Assembly: GCF_004011695.2 (NCBI RefSeq)
Contig: NC_082408.1
Span: forward strand, 357,501 to 421,500
From: Ascochyta rabiei
Lineage: Eukaryota > Ascomycota > Dothideomycetes > Pleosporales > Didymellaceae
Direction: 5' to 3'
DNA: 64,000 nt
Of this stretch, positions 11,550 to 20,521 are shown in pieces (the first letter of the stretch is position 1; each line of letters starts with the position of its first letter). The position numbers and the translations under genes are program-made. The notes under the pieces are model-generated. The model was not told where the DNA came from, searched no databases, and worked only from the letters and a program-made list of their open reading frames with translations.

Positions 11550-12135
11550 TTCGAGTCCAGCGATTCGACGACGCGTTGACCTCTTCTTTTCTTTTTCTTT
11601 TTTCTTCTTTTCTTCGGTTTCGCAAAGCATAGCATGGCGTTTTGAAGGCCTCTGTTTTCGTTGTCCTCTTTTCATCTTCCACCTTCTCCATCTGCGCATT
11701 CTTTACCCAGCGGTCTCTTGCGTCGGAGTACGGAACAGTCTCGACTTGGGATTCTGTGCCCCTTGGGTCTTTGGGACCAGCCAGCCACGGCCGATTTCTA
11801 AACGGTTTTGCATATCTACGATTATGAATCAAGTGTCATGAAGAACGTATCGCGTCTGTCTGTGTGAGTGGTTTGCTTCAGTGTGATGGTCCTATGTACG
11901 TATGGGTTTGAACACGCATTCTGTAAGAGATGAGTCGCACAACAGAAGTTGCGCTGTATAAATTAGGGTATGTGGCTTAAACTCAGTCAGCACCAGTACC
12001 ATCAAGTGATCGCTTGTTGGTCTTATGAATCTCGATCACAAGGCGAGAAGAGACGGCTTCGAGCGTTGTGGAGTTCTGTGTAGGGATCGATATTGTTTAC
12101 TCCATCTGAGGTGTGGCATACATCTTGCCAATCTT
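11550..12135. other. Convergent intergenic region
   Basis: Between the ends of proline dehydrogenase and the Cys/Met PLP enzyme. A pyrimidine tract (TTCTTTTCTTTTTC-like) lies at 11581-11615, immediately after the proline dehydrogenase stop. No gene seen. Confidence 0.45.
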
Positions 12136-13467
12136 CTACACGCTCCCCTGTCCAGCACCTTCTACCTTGGCGCCCTCTTGTCCGACCTGCACGCTTGTAC
12201 CCTCGGTAGCATCTCCAATGCTCTTGCTACCCTCTGCCAACGCTTTGAAAGCACCCAGAAAGTCATTTTTCAAGTCCTCCCAGTTCTCCACCCCAATGCT
12301 GACACGCAACAACCTGTCATCGACTCCAGCATCTGACATCTTCCGCCACTCGATGAGAGACTCGACGCCGCCCAGACTCGTTGCGTGGTGGAACAGCTGC
12401 AGGTGGCTCGGCAGACAGCGCGCTTGCTGAGCGGAGCGCATGTAGATACTGAATACCGGGCCGAAACCGTTCGGCATCTGCTTCTTCAACCAGCTGAAGT
12501 CTTCGGTCTGCAGACTGGCGTGTGTGACGTGGCTAACGACCTTCTTCACTACCTCGCTATCCTCTCCTTTTCCATTGACTGCGTCGTTGAGCCATGCAAC
12601 GAGCCGATCGGCGTTTGAAGACTGCCTCTGAACGCGTAGTTCCATGGTCCTTAGACTCCTCACCCCCAACCAGCCCTCGAGACTGCCCAGCACACTGCCC
12701 AAAAAGATTCGATCTGCGCGCAGCCCCTGGGCTCTCTGGAGGCCCTTGGGCGAAGCGGATGTGGCGAGAATGCCGCACAGCATATCACTGTGCCCGCCGA
12801 TGTACTTGGTACCGGAGTGCATGACAAAGTCGGCACCCCACTGGAACGGATCCTGCAAGCCTGGAGGACCAAAGGTGGCGTCGATGGAGAGGAAGGCGCC
12901 GCGCGCGTGTGCTCTATCGGCATACTTCTGGATACTGAATGCTTCGCCAGTCGGGTTCAGAGGCGTCTCTACATGCACCAGATCCCCCTTTCCGATTCCG
13001 CTGGCGTCCCAAGCTGCTTCGTCGGCGTGCAAGTCTACAGTTTTGACGCCGTGCATCCGTTTGTGCAAGTCAATGACGCCGTGGCAGCCGTGGTATCCAC
13101 CGCTGATTGCAATGACCTTGGGCACCACGCTTACTAGCAGCCCATGGAACGCGCTCAGCCCACTACTGTAAGACACGACGTGGTTGGCCAGACTCTCCAA
13201 CTCTTCCTCTTTGGCTCGTGGGTAAATGAGGGGCGCCAAGATGGTCTCGAGGCGGTTGGTGTTTGCTGATGCCAGACGTGAGTAGATGAGTGGTGTGCTA
13301 AGGTCAATGACTTCGCCTTCTTCTGGGGAAACAGGTTGTAGCAGAGATGGATCGCGGGGGTAGCGGAAGGTGGTTGAGGTGTGGATGGGGGGCGCGATGT
13401 CGGTGAGGACATTTGTGCGGTTGTCGGCGTGGATGCCGTGTGTTGCAGGGTGGAGTGTTGGTGCCAT
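12136..13467 (-). CDS. Cys/Met-metabolism PLP-dependent enzyme (cystathionine gamma-synthase/lyase-like)
   Basis: Single exon. From ATG at 13467 the protein has 443 residues, normal for the trans-sulfuration fold. The Schiff-base lysine is Lys221 in SGTKYIGGHSD; the PLP-stacking Tyr100 in YSSGLSA and the ring-N Asp196 in SIDATFGPP are in place, and THGIHADNRTNVLTDIAPPI matches the family N-terminal region. The family breaks or forms thioether bonds of cystathionine or homocysteine; whether this is a synthase, a lyase or a fungal sister group is not decided by these motifs. The frame stays open upstream to an ATG at 13668, adding a Pro-rich segment encoded by 21-bp repeats; I prefer 13467 because homology begins just after it, but a longer, perhaps organelle-targeted, form is possible. 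Confidence 0.88.
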   Translation of the reverse strand: MAPTLHPATHGIHADNRTNVLTDIAPPIHTSTTFRYPRDPSLLQPVSPEEGEVIDLSTPLIYSRLASANTNRLETILAPLIYPRAKEEELESLANHVVSYSSGLSAFHGLLVSVVPKVIAISGGYHGCHGVIDLHKRMHGVKTVDLHADEAAWDASGIGKGDLVHVETPLNPTGEAFSIQKYADRAHARGAFLSIDATFGPPGLQDPFQWGADFVMHSGTKYIGGHSDMLCGILATSASPKGLQRAQGLRADRIFLGSVLGSLEGWLGVRSLRTMELRVQRQSSNADRLVAWLNDAVNGKGEDSEVVKKVVSHVTHASLQTEDFSWLKKQMPNGFGPVFSIYMRSAQQARCLPSHLQLFHHATSLGGVESLIEWRKMSDAGVDDRLLRVSIGVENWEDLKNDFLGAFKALAEGSKSIGDATEGTSVQVGQEGAKVEGAGQGSV

Positions 13468-13485
13468 TGTTGGCGTTGGTGAGTG

Positions 13486-13548
13486 GAGTGCAGGTAATGT
13501 AGGGGGGAGTACAGGCGATGCAGGAGGGAGTATAGGCGATGTAGGAGG
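13486..13548. repeat. Three tandem 21-bp repeats
   Basis: Units at 13486-13506, 13507-13527 and 13528-13548, imperfect, of the form GAGTACAGGCGATGCAGGAGG. They lie just upstream of the preferred start of the PLP enzyme. Read on the minus strand in the upstream open frame they encode a repeated LPPASPV-like heptapeptide, so they may be coding if the longer protein is real. Confidence 0.8.
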
Positions 13549-14113
13549 CAGTGGAGTCTTTGAGTCAGAGACGGGAGGAACAGGATATGGTGCAAGTGAC
13601 AAGCTACGAGAGATGCAAGCAAAGTTCGAATGTGATGGATTAGGTAGGTCAATCGCTGTCGTGATCATGCGTGCTCGGTGTGTCCACTTCTCGCCCAGCG
13701 CCCTGAAAGCTGTGGTTCGCAGCAAGACGGCCCATCACCAACGCTGTCTGTCCATGGGCGTTTGTGGGAACGGTGGCGCACAGAGAAGCCTTGCCTGTTG
13801 AAGTTTGGCTCCTGGGTGTCACTCGGGCGTTGTCGGTGATGACGAAAGCTAATTAGTTGCGGGGTTGATTGCCAGTGCCCCTCATCGCCCTCGATAAATT
13901 TTGGGGCAGCTCGGGAGCACCGCATCAGGCAAGTAGGCTAGTACAGCAGCAAATAAGGGAATGCAGGTGCGTCAGTAGATCCAATTGACGCTCAAAGCTA
14001 CAGAAATGAAGGGACTGGACTCCCGGGGACATCGCTGCTTTCGCAAAAGCTGCCGAATGCGCCTAAAAGACAACGCCTCTCCTTCTCCCATTACAGCTCT
14101 ATACACGACTCGT
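13549..14113. other. Intergenic region between two minus-strand genes
   Basis: Contains the promoter (and possibly an N-terminal extension up to 13668) of the PLP enzyme and the 3' region of the cyclophilin gene. No other gene is supported. Confidence 0.4.
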
Positions 14114-14561
14114 CTACTGCTCACCAGCACCAACAATGGTAGGGGGGCCCTCCTTGTACTTGATGGCACCGCTGCCGCTGCCGCAGGCCTCGATCGCCTT
14201 GACCACCTTGTACGACTCGACATCGCCGTCGGGGACGCCGCCAAAGACGACGTGCTTGCCGTCAAGCCACGAGGTGACGACGGTGGTGATGAAGAACTGG
14301 GAGCCGTTGCTGGGGGTCTGTTAGCTGGGGTGGAGCGCGGCGGAGCAACGATCTTACGTGTTGGGGCCGGCGTTGGCCATGGACAGGAGGAAGGGCTTGT
14401 TGTGGGTCAGCTTGAAGTTCTCGTCACTGAACTTCTCGCCGTAGATGGACTTTCCACCAGTGCCCTGTGTATTGTTAGCTAGCCGTCTCATGACGAGTCG
14501 AGACGAGTCGAGTGCGGTGCGCAGCCAGGCGCGTGGTGCTACGTACGTTGCCACGGGTGAA

Positions 14562-14594
<33 letters not shown>

Positions 14595-15028
14595 GCGGTG
14601 GAACTTGGAGTTCTGGTAGCCGAAGCCCTTCTCGCCGGTGCAGAGGGCGCGGAAGTTCTCGGCCGTCTTGGGGACGACATCGTCGAAGAGCTCGAAGTTG
14701 ATGCGGCCGGTTTGCTCTGGTCAGACGCAACGTCAGCAATTGCTCGCGCCTACGTGCATGCGATGCAATGCAGGAGCTCCCCCAACTGGGCAGAGCTCGG
14801 CAACATGGCATGGCGGGGCAACTCACCCTTGACAGGGCCGACGTTGGTCACGTTGCCGCGCTGGTCGACGGTGACCTCGGGGCCGGTCCAGTTGACGTCG
14901 AAGTAAGTCTTGATGACCATGTTGGCTGCGGAGGGGGTGAAGAAACGCTTGTTGACGGGCGCACGGAGACGGAGAGAAGTAGTGGTGGAGCGGCGGAAGG
15001 CCGAGAGAACAGAGCAAGAAGTAGACAT
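14114..15028 (-). CDS. Peptidyl-prolyl cis-trans isomerase (cyclophilin), mitochondrial/cytosolic
   Basis: Four exons: 14827-15028, 14547-14716, 14358-14464 and 14114-14309; introns 110, 82 and 48 bp; 224 residues. The cyclophilin domain is complete: [16 protein letters not shown] with the catalytic Arg, the [12 protein letters not shown] loop, [18 protein letters not shown], and [12 protein letters not shown] with the Trp that contacts cyclosporin A. It catalyses proline isomerisation in protein folding. Residues 1-36 are Ser, Thr and Arg-rich and end in RFFTPSAAN, a good mitochondrial presequence. Met37 (codon 14918-14920) begins a protein of about 20 kDa that would be cytosolic. In Neurospora crassa one gene is known to give both forms. 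The first ATG is in a strong CACCATG context. Divergent from the epsin gene. Confidence 0.95.
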
Positions 15029-15936
15029 GGTGGGGCGCGGGGTGGTGGGGGGCTGTAAGCAGTTAGCATGCATCCTTAGGCGCGGTGAAGCTCCAGCGAG
15101 CTCTTGCGTGCATCTGCGACCCTCTGGCGATACGCGCTGCCATGCCGCGGCCGGGACGTGGGATGCGGGGCCACGCTGGGCCACGCAGCATGCAGACTTG
15201 CCTTGTGAGAGGTTCGGGAGGCGTAAAGAACTACTGTACAACGGATAACCCGGCTTGAAGAGATGTGGTGGCGGCTAGGGCTGGGGGCAGGGCCGAAAGA
15301 GACAATGGGTTCTGCAAGACAAGATGCAGAAGAGACGGCTATGGTACAATTGACACGAGGAAGATGGCTACTGTACAGTCGACGATGGTGTGGACGGTGA
15401 GTCTGGCGGGTTCAAAAGCTCAGAGATGGGCGATCTCCAGTTTCTTAGCGCGTTTTTTTCGCATTTGGCCTGTCGCCGTCTCCATTGCTCTGACATGTTG
15501 TGCGCTTGACGTAGGCAAGTCGTGCGGGCACGGTAGCTGTCCGTCTCGGGTAGTCCTGCTAGCAAGATGTCACGTAGCAGAGAGACACCATGGAAAGCTG
15601 GACACTCGATCTCTTTCCTGGATACTTGTCCAGCTCATCTACGTGGACAAGCTCCCTCTGATCACGTGAAGCTATCGTCGAATCCACCCCGGCCATCGCT
15701 CCACCGACGTCGAACACCCAACTGAGCTGCAGCGCCCAATTGACACTGTACTCGAAACCCTGCTTCTGCACGCTACAAAACCTCTCTCGTCTGAGTGCAG
15801 CACAAACCCATACCGAAAGCAGCGAAGACACACGCCCGACGCCCGGAGCCGAGTTGCGCCCAACTGCTGCCACCGGACCCTTCCTGCCTCGACCCAGACA
15901 CCTTGGACCTCGCCGCAACGCCGACCCCCCACAACC
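15029..15936. promoter_or_regulatory. Divergent promoter region, cyclophilin / epsin
   Basis: About 0.9 kb between the two starts. The right part (15780-15936) is C-rich and A-rich like a fungal 5' leader. I see no further gene and no clear TATA box. Confidence 0.45.
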
Positions 15937-17706
15937 ATGGATTTCAACAGCCTGAAGGATCAAGTGAGCAATCTCACGCTCTATGACCTGAAGGCAGGCT
16001 TTCGCAAAGCTCAAAATGGTACGCGCCCAAGGAGACGGCCAGCTTGGCCAGCTGGCCAATGCTAACGTGTCATTGTAGCGGTGATGAACTTTACAGAGAT
16101 GGAGGCCAAGGTCCGCGAGGCCACCAACAACGAGCCGTGGGGTACGTTTGGCATCGTGAGCTGCGCAGGGCAATAGCTGACTGTCACCAGGTGCATCCTC
16201 GACTCTGATGCAGGAGATCGCCAACGGGACTTTCAACTAGTACGCGACGCATTGCGACGGCCAGACTTTTTCGCTGACAGTGGCAGCCAACTGTTGAACG
16301 AGATCATGCCCATGATTTACAAGCGCTTCACCGAAAAGGCTTCTGAGGAATGGAGGCAGATCTACAAGGTACGTGCTCCAACCACTGCAACGGCCACTAT
16401 CCGCCATTGAGCCACGCTGATGACCCAGGCCCTCCAACTGCTCGAGTTTCTTATTAAAAATGGATCAGAAAGGGTCATCGACGACGCACGCTCCCACGTA
16501 TCGCTTCTGAAGATGCTCCGGCAGTTCCACTTCATCGATCAGAACGGCAAGGACCAGGGCATCAACGTACGGAACCGAGCCAAGGAACTCGCGGACCTCC
16601 TGGGTGACGTCGATCGCATACGGACCGAACGGAAGAAGGCACGCGCGAACCGTAACAAGTTCGGAGGCGTCGAGGGCGGCATGGGCATGGGCATGGGCGG
16701 TGGCTTCTCCGGCAGTGGAGGTGGCAGTCGATACGGAGGCTTCGGCAGCGAGCAAGCCGAGTACGGCGGTCACACGGGTGGAGTGTATGGAGACGGAGGC
16801 GGCTTTGGAGGACAGGACCCCAGCTTCAACGAGACACAGCAACGTCGCGAGCGCTTCGACGAATACGACGAGTACGATGAGGGGGAAACCGTGTCGAGCC
16901 CGCCCAGGCGAAAGGAGCCCGCATCGAGCTCTGCGAGAAGAGAAGCCAAAAAGTCGGAACCACCAAAGCCCAAGGCACCTGAGCCTGTGCCTGATCTGCT
17001 CGCATGGGACGACGAGCCTGCACCGGTCGCCAGCTCATCAGGAAAACAGCCCGCCACCGCCGCCGCCGCGAGCAATGACTTTGGGGACGACGACGACTTT
17101 GACGACTTCCAGTCTGCGGCGCCTGCTCCTGCTGCGAAGCCTGCTGGGTTTGGCATGGCCGCTCCGGCGTCTACGTCGACGATCAGTTCCAGCACTCAAT
17201 TTGCCGCACCGCAGCCCCAGTCTGCGGCTCAGAACAGCAACCTGAACGACTTGTTTGCCACGGTATCTCCGGCGCCGTCCGCGAGCCGGATCGTGTCTCC
17301 GCCCGCGCAGTCGTCGTCGATGAGCTCGAGCTTCTCGCAGCCAGCCAAGCCCACGGGGTACCAAGCCTCGGGGCCCAACTACTTCACGTCGGTGCCCCAG
17401 CCCGCGCCGCAGTCGAGCGCGTCCACGCCTGGGTCCGTCATGTCGCCGGGCGGCATGGGCAAGATAGGAGGTGGGGGTGCGCCCAAGAAGGCTGGTGGGG
17501 ATGCGTTTGCGTCTCTGCTCTCTGGTAGTACGACTAGGAAGGCGCAGACGCCGACGCAAAAGGTAACCATGGGCGATTTGGCCAAGCAGAAGACCAGTCA
17601 GGGATTGTGGGGAGCACCCGCATCGAGCTCAAGCACGCCAGCTGCACAGTCGCCGCAGTCGGGCTCCAAGCCTCCTGGCGGTGCGCTTGGTGATTTGCTT
17701 GGTTAG
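15937..17706 (+). CDS. ENT3: Epsin-like ENTH-domain adaptor (Ent3 type)
   Basis: Five exons: 15937-16018, 16079-16141, 16191-16239, 16287-16368 and 16429-17706; 517 residues. The ENTH domain occupies roughly residues 15-160, with NLTLYDLKAGFRKA, AKVREATNNEPWG, YKRFTEKASEEWRQIYKALQLLEFLIKNG split over the exons, and binds phosphoinositides. The rest is disordered, Gly- then Ser/Pro/Gln-rich. An acidic Phe motif (DDFDDF around residues 314-319) matches those that bind the gamma-ear of AP-1 and GGA adaptors, and DLLAW and the terminal LGDLLG resemble clathrin-box or adaptor motifs. This combination points to the Ent3/epsinR branch that works at the trans-Golgi and endosomes rather than at endocytic sites. 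No ubiquitin-interacting motif was seen, which agrees with that assignment. Confidence 0.92.
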
Positions 17707-17806
17707 AGGGCGCGGCTGGGCTGCCGTGTGGGTGGAGTTGGCGAGCCGTAGACGACGAAGCAATATGATGATGTGATGTTGATATGAAGACAATGTACGT
17801 TGAGGC

Positions 17807-18200
17807 GATGTTGCTATGATGTTGCTATGATGTTGCTATGATGTTGCTATGATGTTGCTATGATGTTGCTATGAAGATGATATGAAGTTGCTATAATGAT
17901 GCTATGAACTGTCTATGCAGACAATTAGATGTTGCTGAGAAGTTTCTATAATTTTAGTAGAAATGTTTCGATAAACTGTTTATGATGACAATTAGGAATT
18001 GTTATAAAGGTGCTATATACTGTCTATATAGACAATTAGAAGTTGCTAGGAGGTTGCATAAAAGTGAGTAAGAAGTGGCCATGAACTGTCTGTGAAGACC
18101 AAAAGAAGTTCTCACAAAGTGGCTATGAAATTGCTACAAGGTTGCTATGAACTTTCTACGAAGATAATAGAAGTTACTAAAACAGCCGTGAAACTGCTGC
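17807..18200. repeat. 11-bp-periodic minisatellite array
   Basis: Six perfect tandem copies of GATGTTGCTAT fill 17807-17872. To the right the copies decay (GAAGTTGCTAT, AATGATGCTAT, GAACTGTCTAT) but an approximate 11-bp period continues to about 18200. A longer landmark, ACTGTCTATG followed by AGACAATTAGA, recurs in diverged form with starts near 17906, 17973, 18017, 18083 and 18149; the spacings are 67, 44, 66 and 66, that is close to whole multiples of 11. The array begins about 100 bp after the epsin stop and ends about 200 bp before the next start codon. No coding frame is convincing across it. Confidence 0.9.
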
Positions 18201-18400
18201 AGAGTTGCCAGAAAGAATGTAGCCATTTTGCATCTCGCCCTTGTCAGCCAACCCACCCATGTCTTGGTGGCGCTAAGACCCCTGAGCTCTCGGGGGTCCG
18301 CACAGATTCGACTGCATCCTTGTCGCAACCTCCCCCTCGGTGATTGACGACTTCCCTCTCTCTGATGACTGACGATTCCTCTCTCCCTGACGATGCCTAG

Positions 18401-20305
18401 ATGCCGCTCTCGCGCCTCCTGTTCGGCCTCAGCTGGCTTCTGCTGCCCGTAGCCCTGTGCGGGACCACATGGCTGTACTGGTATCCCTTGTTCCACGGCT
18501 GCGCGTTCCCTCAGCCCACCGACACGTCGCTCCCACTGCTCGCGGCGCAGGCGCCCTTCCGTCTACTCGCGCTCGGTGACCCGCAGCTCGAAGGCGACTC
18601 GTCACTGCCGGACCCCAATGCGCCCGTTTTCCCATCGCTCGAGCACGTGGTCAGCGACGTGCGCAATGCCCACTTCGAACTCTCCCGCGTGCAGGACATT
18701 GTGCTCGCGGCGGCCAAGGGGGCGGTGCAGGACGCGGGCGCATGGCTCGAAGGCCACCGCAAGGCCGTCGACCTCTGGGGCAACGACTGGTACCTGGCGC
18801 ATATCGTGCGCAGCCTCACGTGGTGGACCGAGCCCACGCACGTCAGCGTCCTGGGCGACTTGCTGGGCAGTCAGTGGATCACCGACGGCGAATTCGACGC
18901 GAGGGCTGCCCGCTACTGGCGCACCGTCATGCGCGGCCTGCACAAGGTGCCCGACGCCACCATGGGCGTCTACGTCGAGAGCGACCACTACGACGAGCCT
19001 GAAGATGACCGCAAGAAGACGTGGGGCGGCACCACAGAGACGCTCGGCGCCGACAAGGCATGGGCACGGCGTGTCATCAACATTGCAGGCAACCACGATA
19101 TTGGCTACGCTGGCGACATTGACGACGCCAGGGTGGAGCGCTTTGAGCGAGCCTTTGGGAGCGTCAATTGGGACCTGTGGCTCACCCTGCCACCCTCGGA
19201 TGCACCAGAGTCTTTGGAGAACGAGCAACCACCAGCCCACAGCACCACCCCTTCCGAAATACCAGAGGAACAACCGCCAGCCCTCCGCCTTGTCATCCTC
19301 AACACTATGAACCTCGACACTCCCGCCTGGACCGATACCCTCCAGGCCGAAACCTACGCCTTCATGAACCATGTCATCTCCACTTCGCGCCCCGTCACCG
19401 ACAAGACACACGCCACCATTCTGCTTACACACATCCCCTTGCACAAAGAACCTGGCGTCTGCGTCGACAGTCCCTATTTTGACTTTTTCGAGGGAGGCAC
19501 AGGGATTCGGGAGCAGAACATGCTGTCTGAGCATGGGAGCAAGATTGTATTGGAAAGCATCTTCGGTCTGAGTGCGAACAAAGATGCAGAGGGTGCCGGA
19601 CTGGGTCGACGCGGTATCATCATCAACGGACACGACCATGAAGGCTGCGATGTTGTTCACTACACTCGCCAGTTGGGTACAGAAAGCCCCTGTGACCCGG
19701 GCCAACTCGAACCGAAAGACGCCTATTGGCCGACTCGAATGGCAAACGACACAGAAAACAGCCTCGCCAGTGATGAGGCCTTGGCTGCGAACAACGAAAC
19801 TACGTCTGACGCTACTCACGAAGCCACACCAGAGGCTGGCTGGAAAGCACGCCGTTTCCCCGCTCTGTCCTACGACGTTGACAAGGACAATACCTGCACT
19901 CACATCCCCTCTTCCCCTCACCTCCGCGAGATCACCCTGCGCAGTATGATGGGCGACTTCTCCGGTTACGCTGGTTTCCTGAGCGCCTGGTTTGACGCCT
20001 CGCTCGGTGAAAAAGGCGAATGGGTCGTAGAATTCAGCACATGTGGAGCTGGTGTGCAGCATTTGTGGTGGGCTGTGCATATTGTGGACCTTGTTCTTGT
20101 ACTGGCTATTCTTGGTGCCTTGGTCGCGAGGGGCATAGAGGCGCTGAGAGATGGGGAGGTGGTGGGTGCTGCGAACAAGGCAGAGGGTAGTCATGGTGAT
20201 GTTGCGCCCCATGCGAAAACGATACGTAGACGAGAAAAGGTCGTGCAAGTCAGTATTGAGCCCGGGGCTACGTCCTTGTCCACGACTACGCCGAGAAGAA
20301 GGTAG
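18401..20305 (+). CDS. TED1: Calcineurin-like phosphoesterase, Ted1/Cdc1/PGAP5 type
   Basis: Single exon, 634 residues. The metallophosphoesterase motifs appear in order: GDPQLEG (residues 59-65), GDLLGS, GNHD (230-233), LTHIPLHKEP and NGHDH (409-413), which together bind two metal ions. A hydrophobic segment at about 5-28 and another at about 560-585 flank the catalytic part, so the domain should face the ER lumen with a short basic cytosolic tail (IRRREK). In this family Ted1/PGAP5 removes a side-chain ethanolamine phosphate from GPI anchors, which helps GPI proteins leave the ER; Cdc1 is a related manganese-dependent enzyme. The Ted1 name is by motif and topology, not by alignment. An acidic, Glu/Thr-rich insertion (about 440-490) is poorly conserved in appearance. 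Confidence 0.88.
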   Translation: MPLSRLLFGLSWLLLPVALCGTTWLYWYPLFHGCAFPQPTDTSLPLLAAQAPFRLLALGDPQLEGDSSLPDPNAPVFPSLEHVVSDVRNAHFELSRVQDIVLAAAKGAVQDAGAWLEGHRKAVDLWGNDWYLAHIVRSLTWWTEPTHVSVLGDLLGSQWITDGEFDARAARYWRTVMRGLHKVPDATMGVYVESDHYDEPEDDRKKTWGGTTETLGADKAWARRVINIAGNHDIGYAGDIDDARVERFERAFGSVNWDLWLTLPPSDAPESLENEQPPAHSTTPSEIPEEQPPALRLVILNTMNLDTPAWTDTLQAETYAFMNHVISTSRPVTDKTHATILLTHIPLHKEPGVCVDSPYFDFFEGGTGIREQNMLSEHGSKIVLESIFGLSANKDAEGAGLGRRGIIINGHDHEGCDVVHYTRQLGTESPCDPGQLEPKDAYWPTRMANDTENSLASDEALAANNETTSDATHEATPEAGWKARRFPALSYDVDKDNTCTHIPSSPHLREITLRSMMGDFSGYAGFLSAWFDASLGEKGEWVVEFSTCGAGVQHLWWAVHIVDLVLVLAILGALVARGIEALRDGEVVGAANKAEGSHGDVAPHAKTIRRREKVVQVSIEPGATSLSTTTPRRR

Positions 20306-20521
20306 ACTGTACGCTTTCTCCAAGAACAAACTGCCAATCTCTTGCATGCACCGAAGGCCTGTGATCAAGTTCATGTCCCAGGCGAGCGGAGAAGAGATTA
20401 CCAACATCCCATCTCAAACAGTCAACTCCCAAGAGCACTGGAACGTCAAACGCCCGTTGGCTTACATCTGCACCGACGAACAAGCAGTGAAGTCTTCCAC
20501 AACATCACACATGGTACCCAT

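Noticed and set aside
18602..20407. 601-codon minus-strand open frame opposite TED1
   Set aside because: It is the antisense shadow of a GC-rich real gene; the plus strand carries all phosphoesterase motifs.
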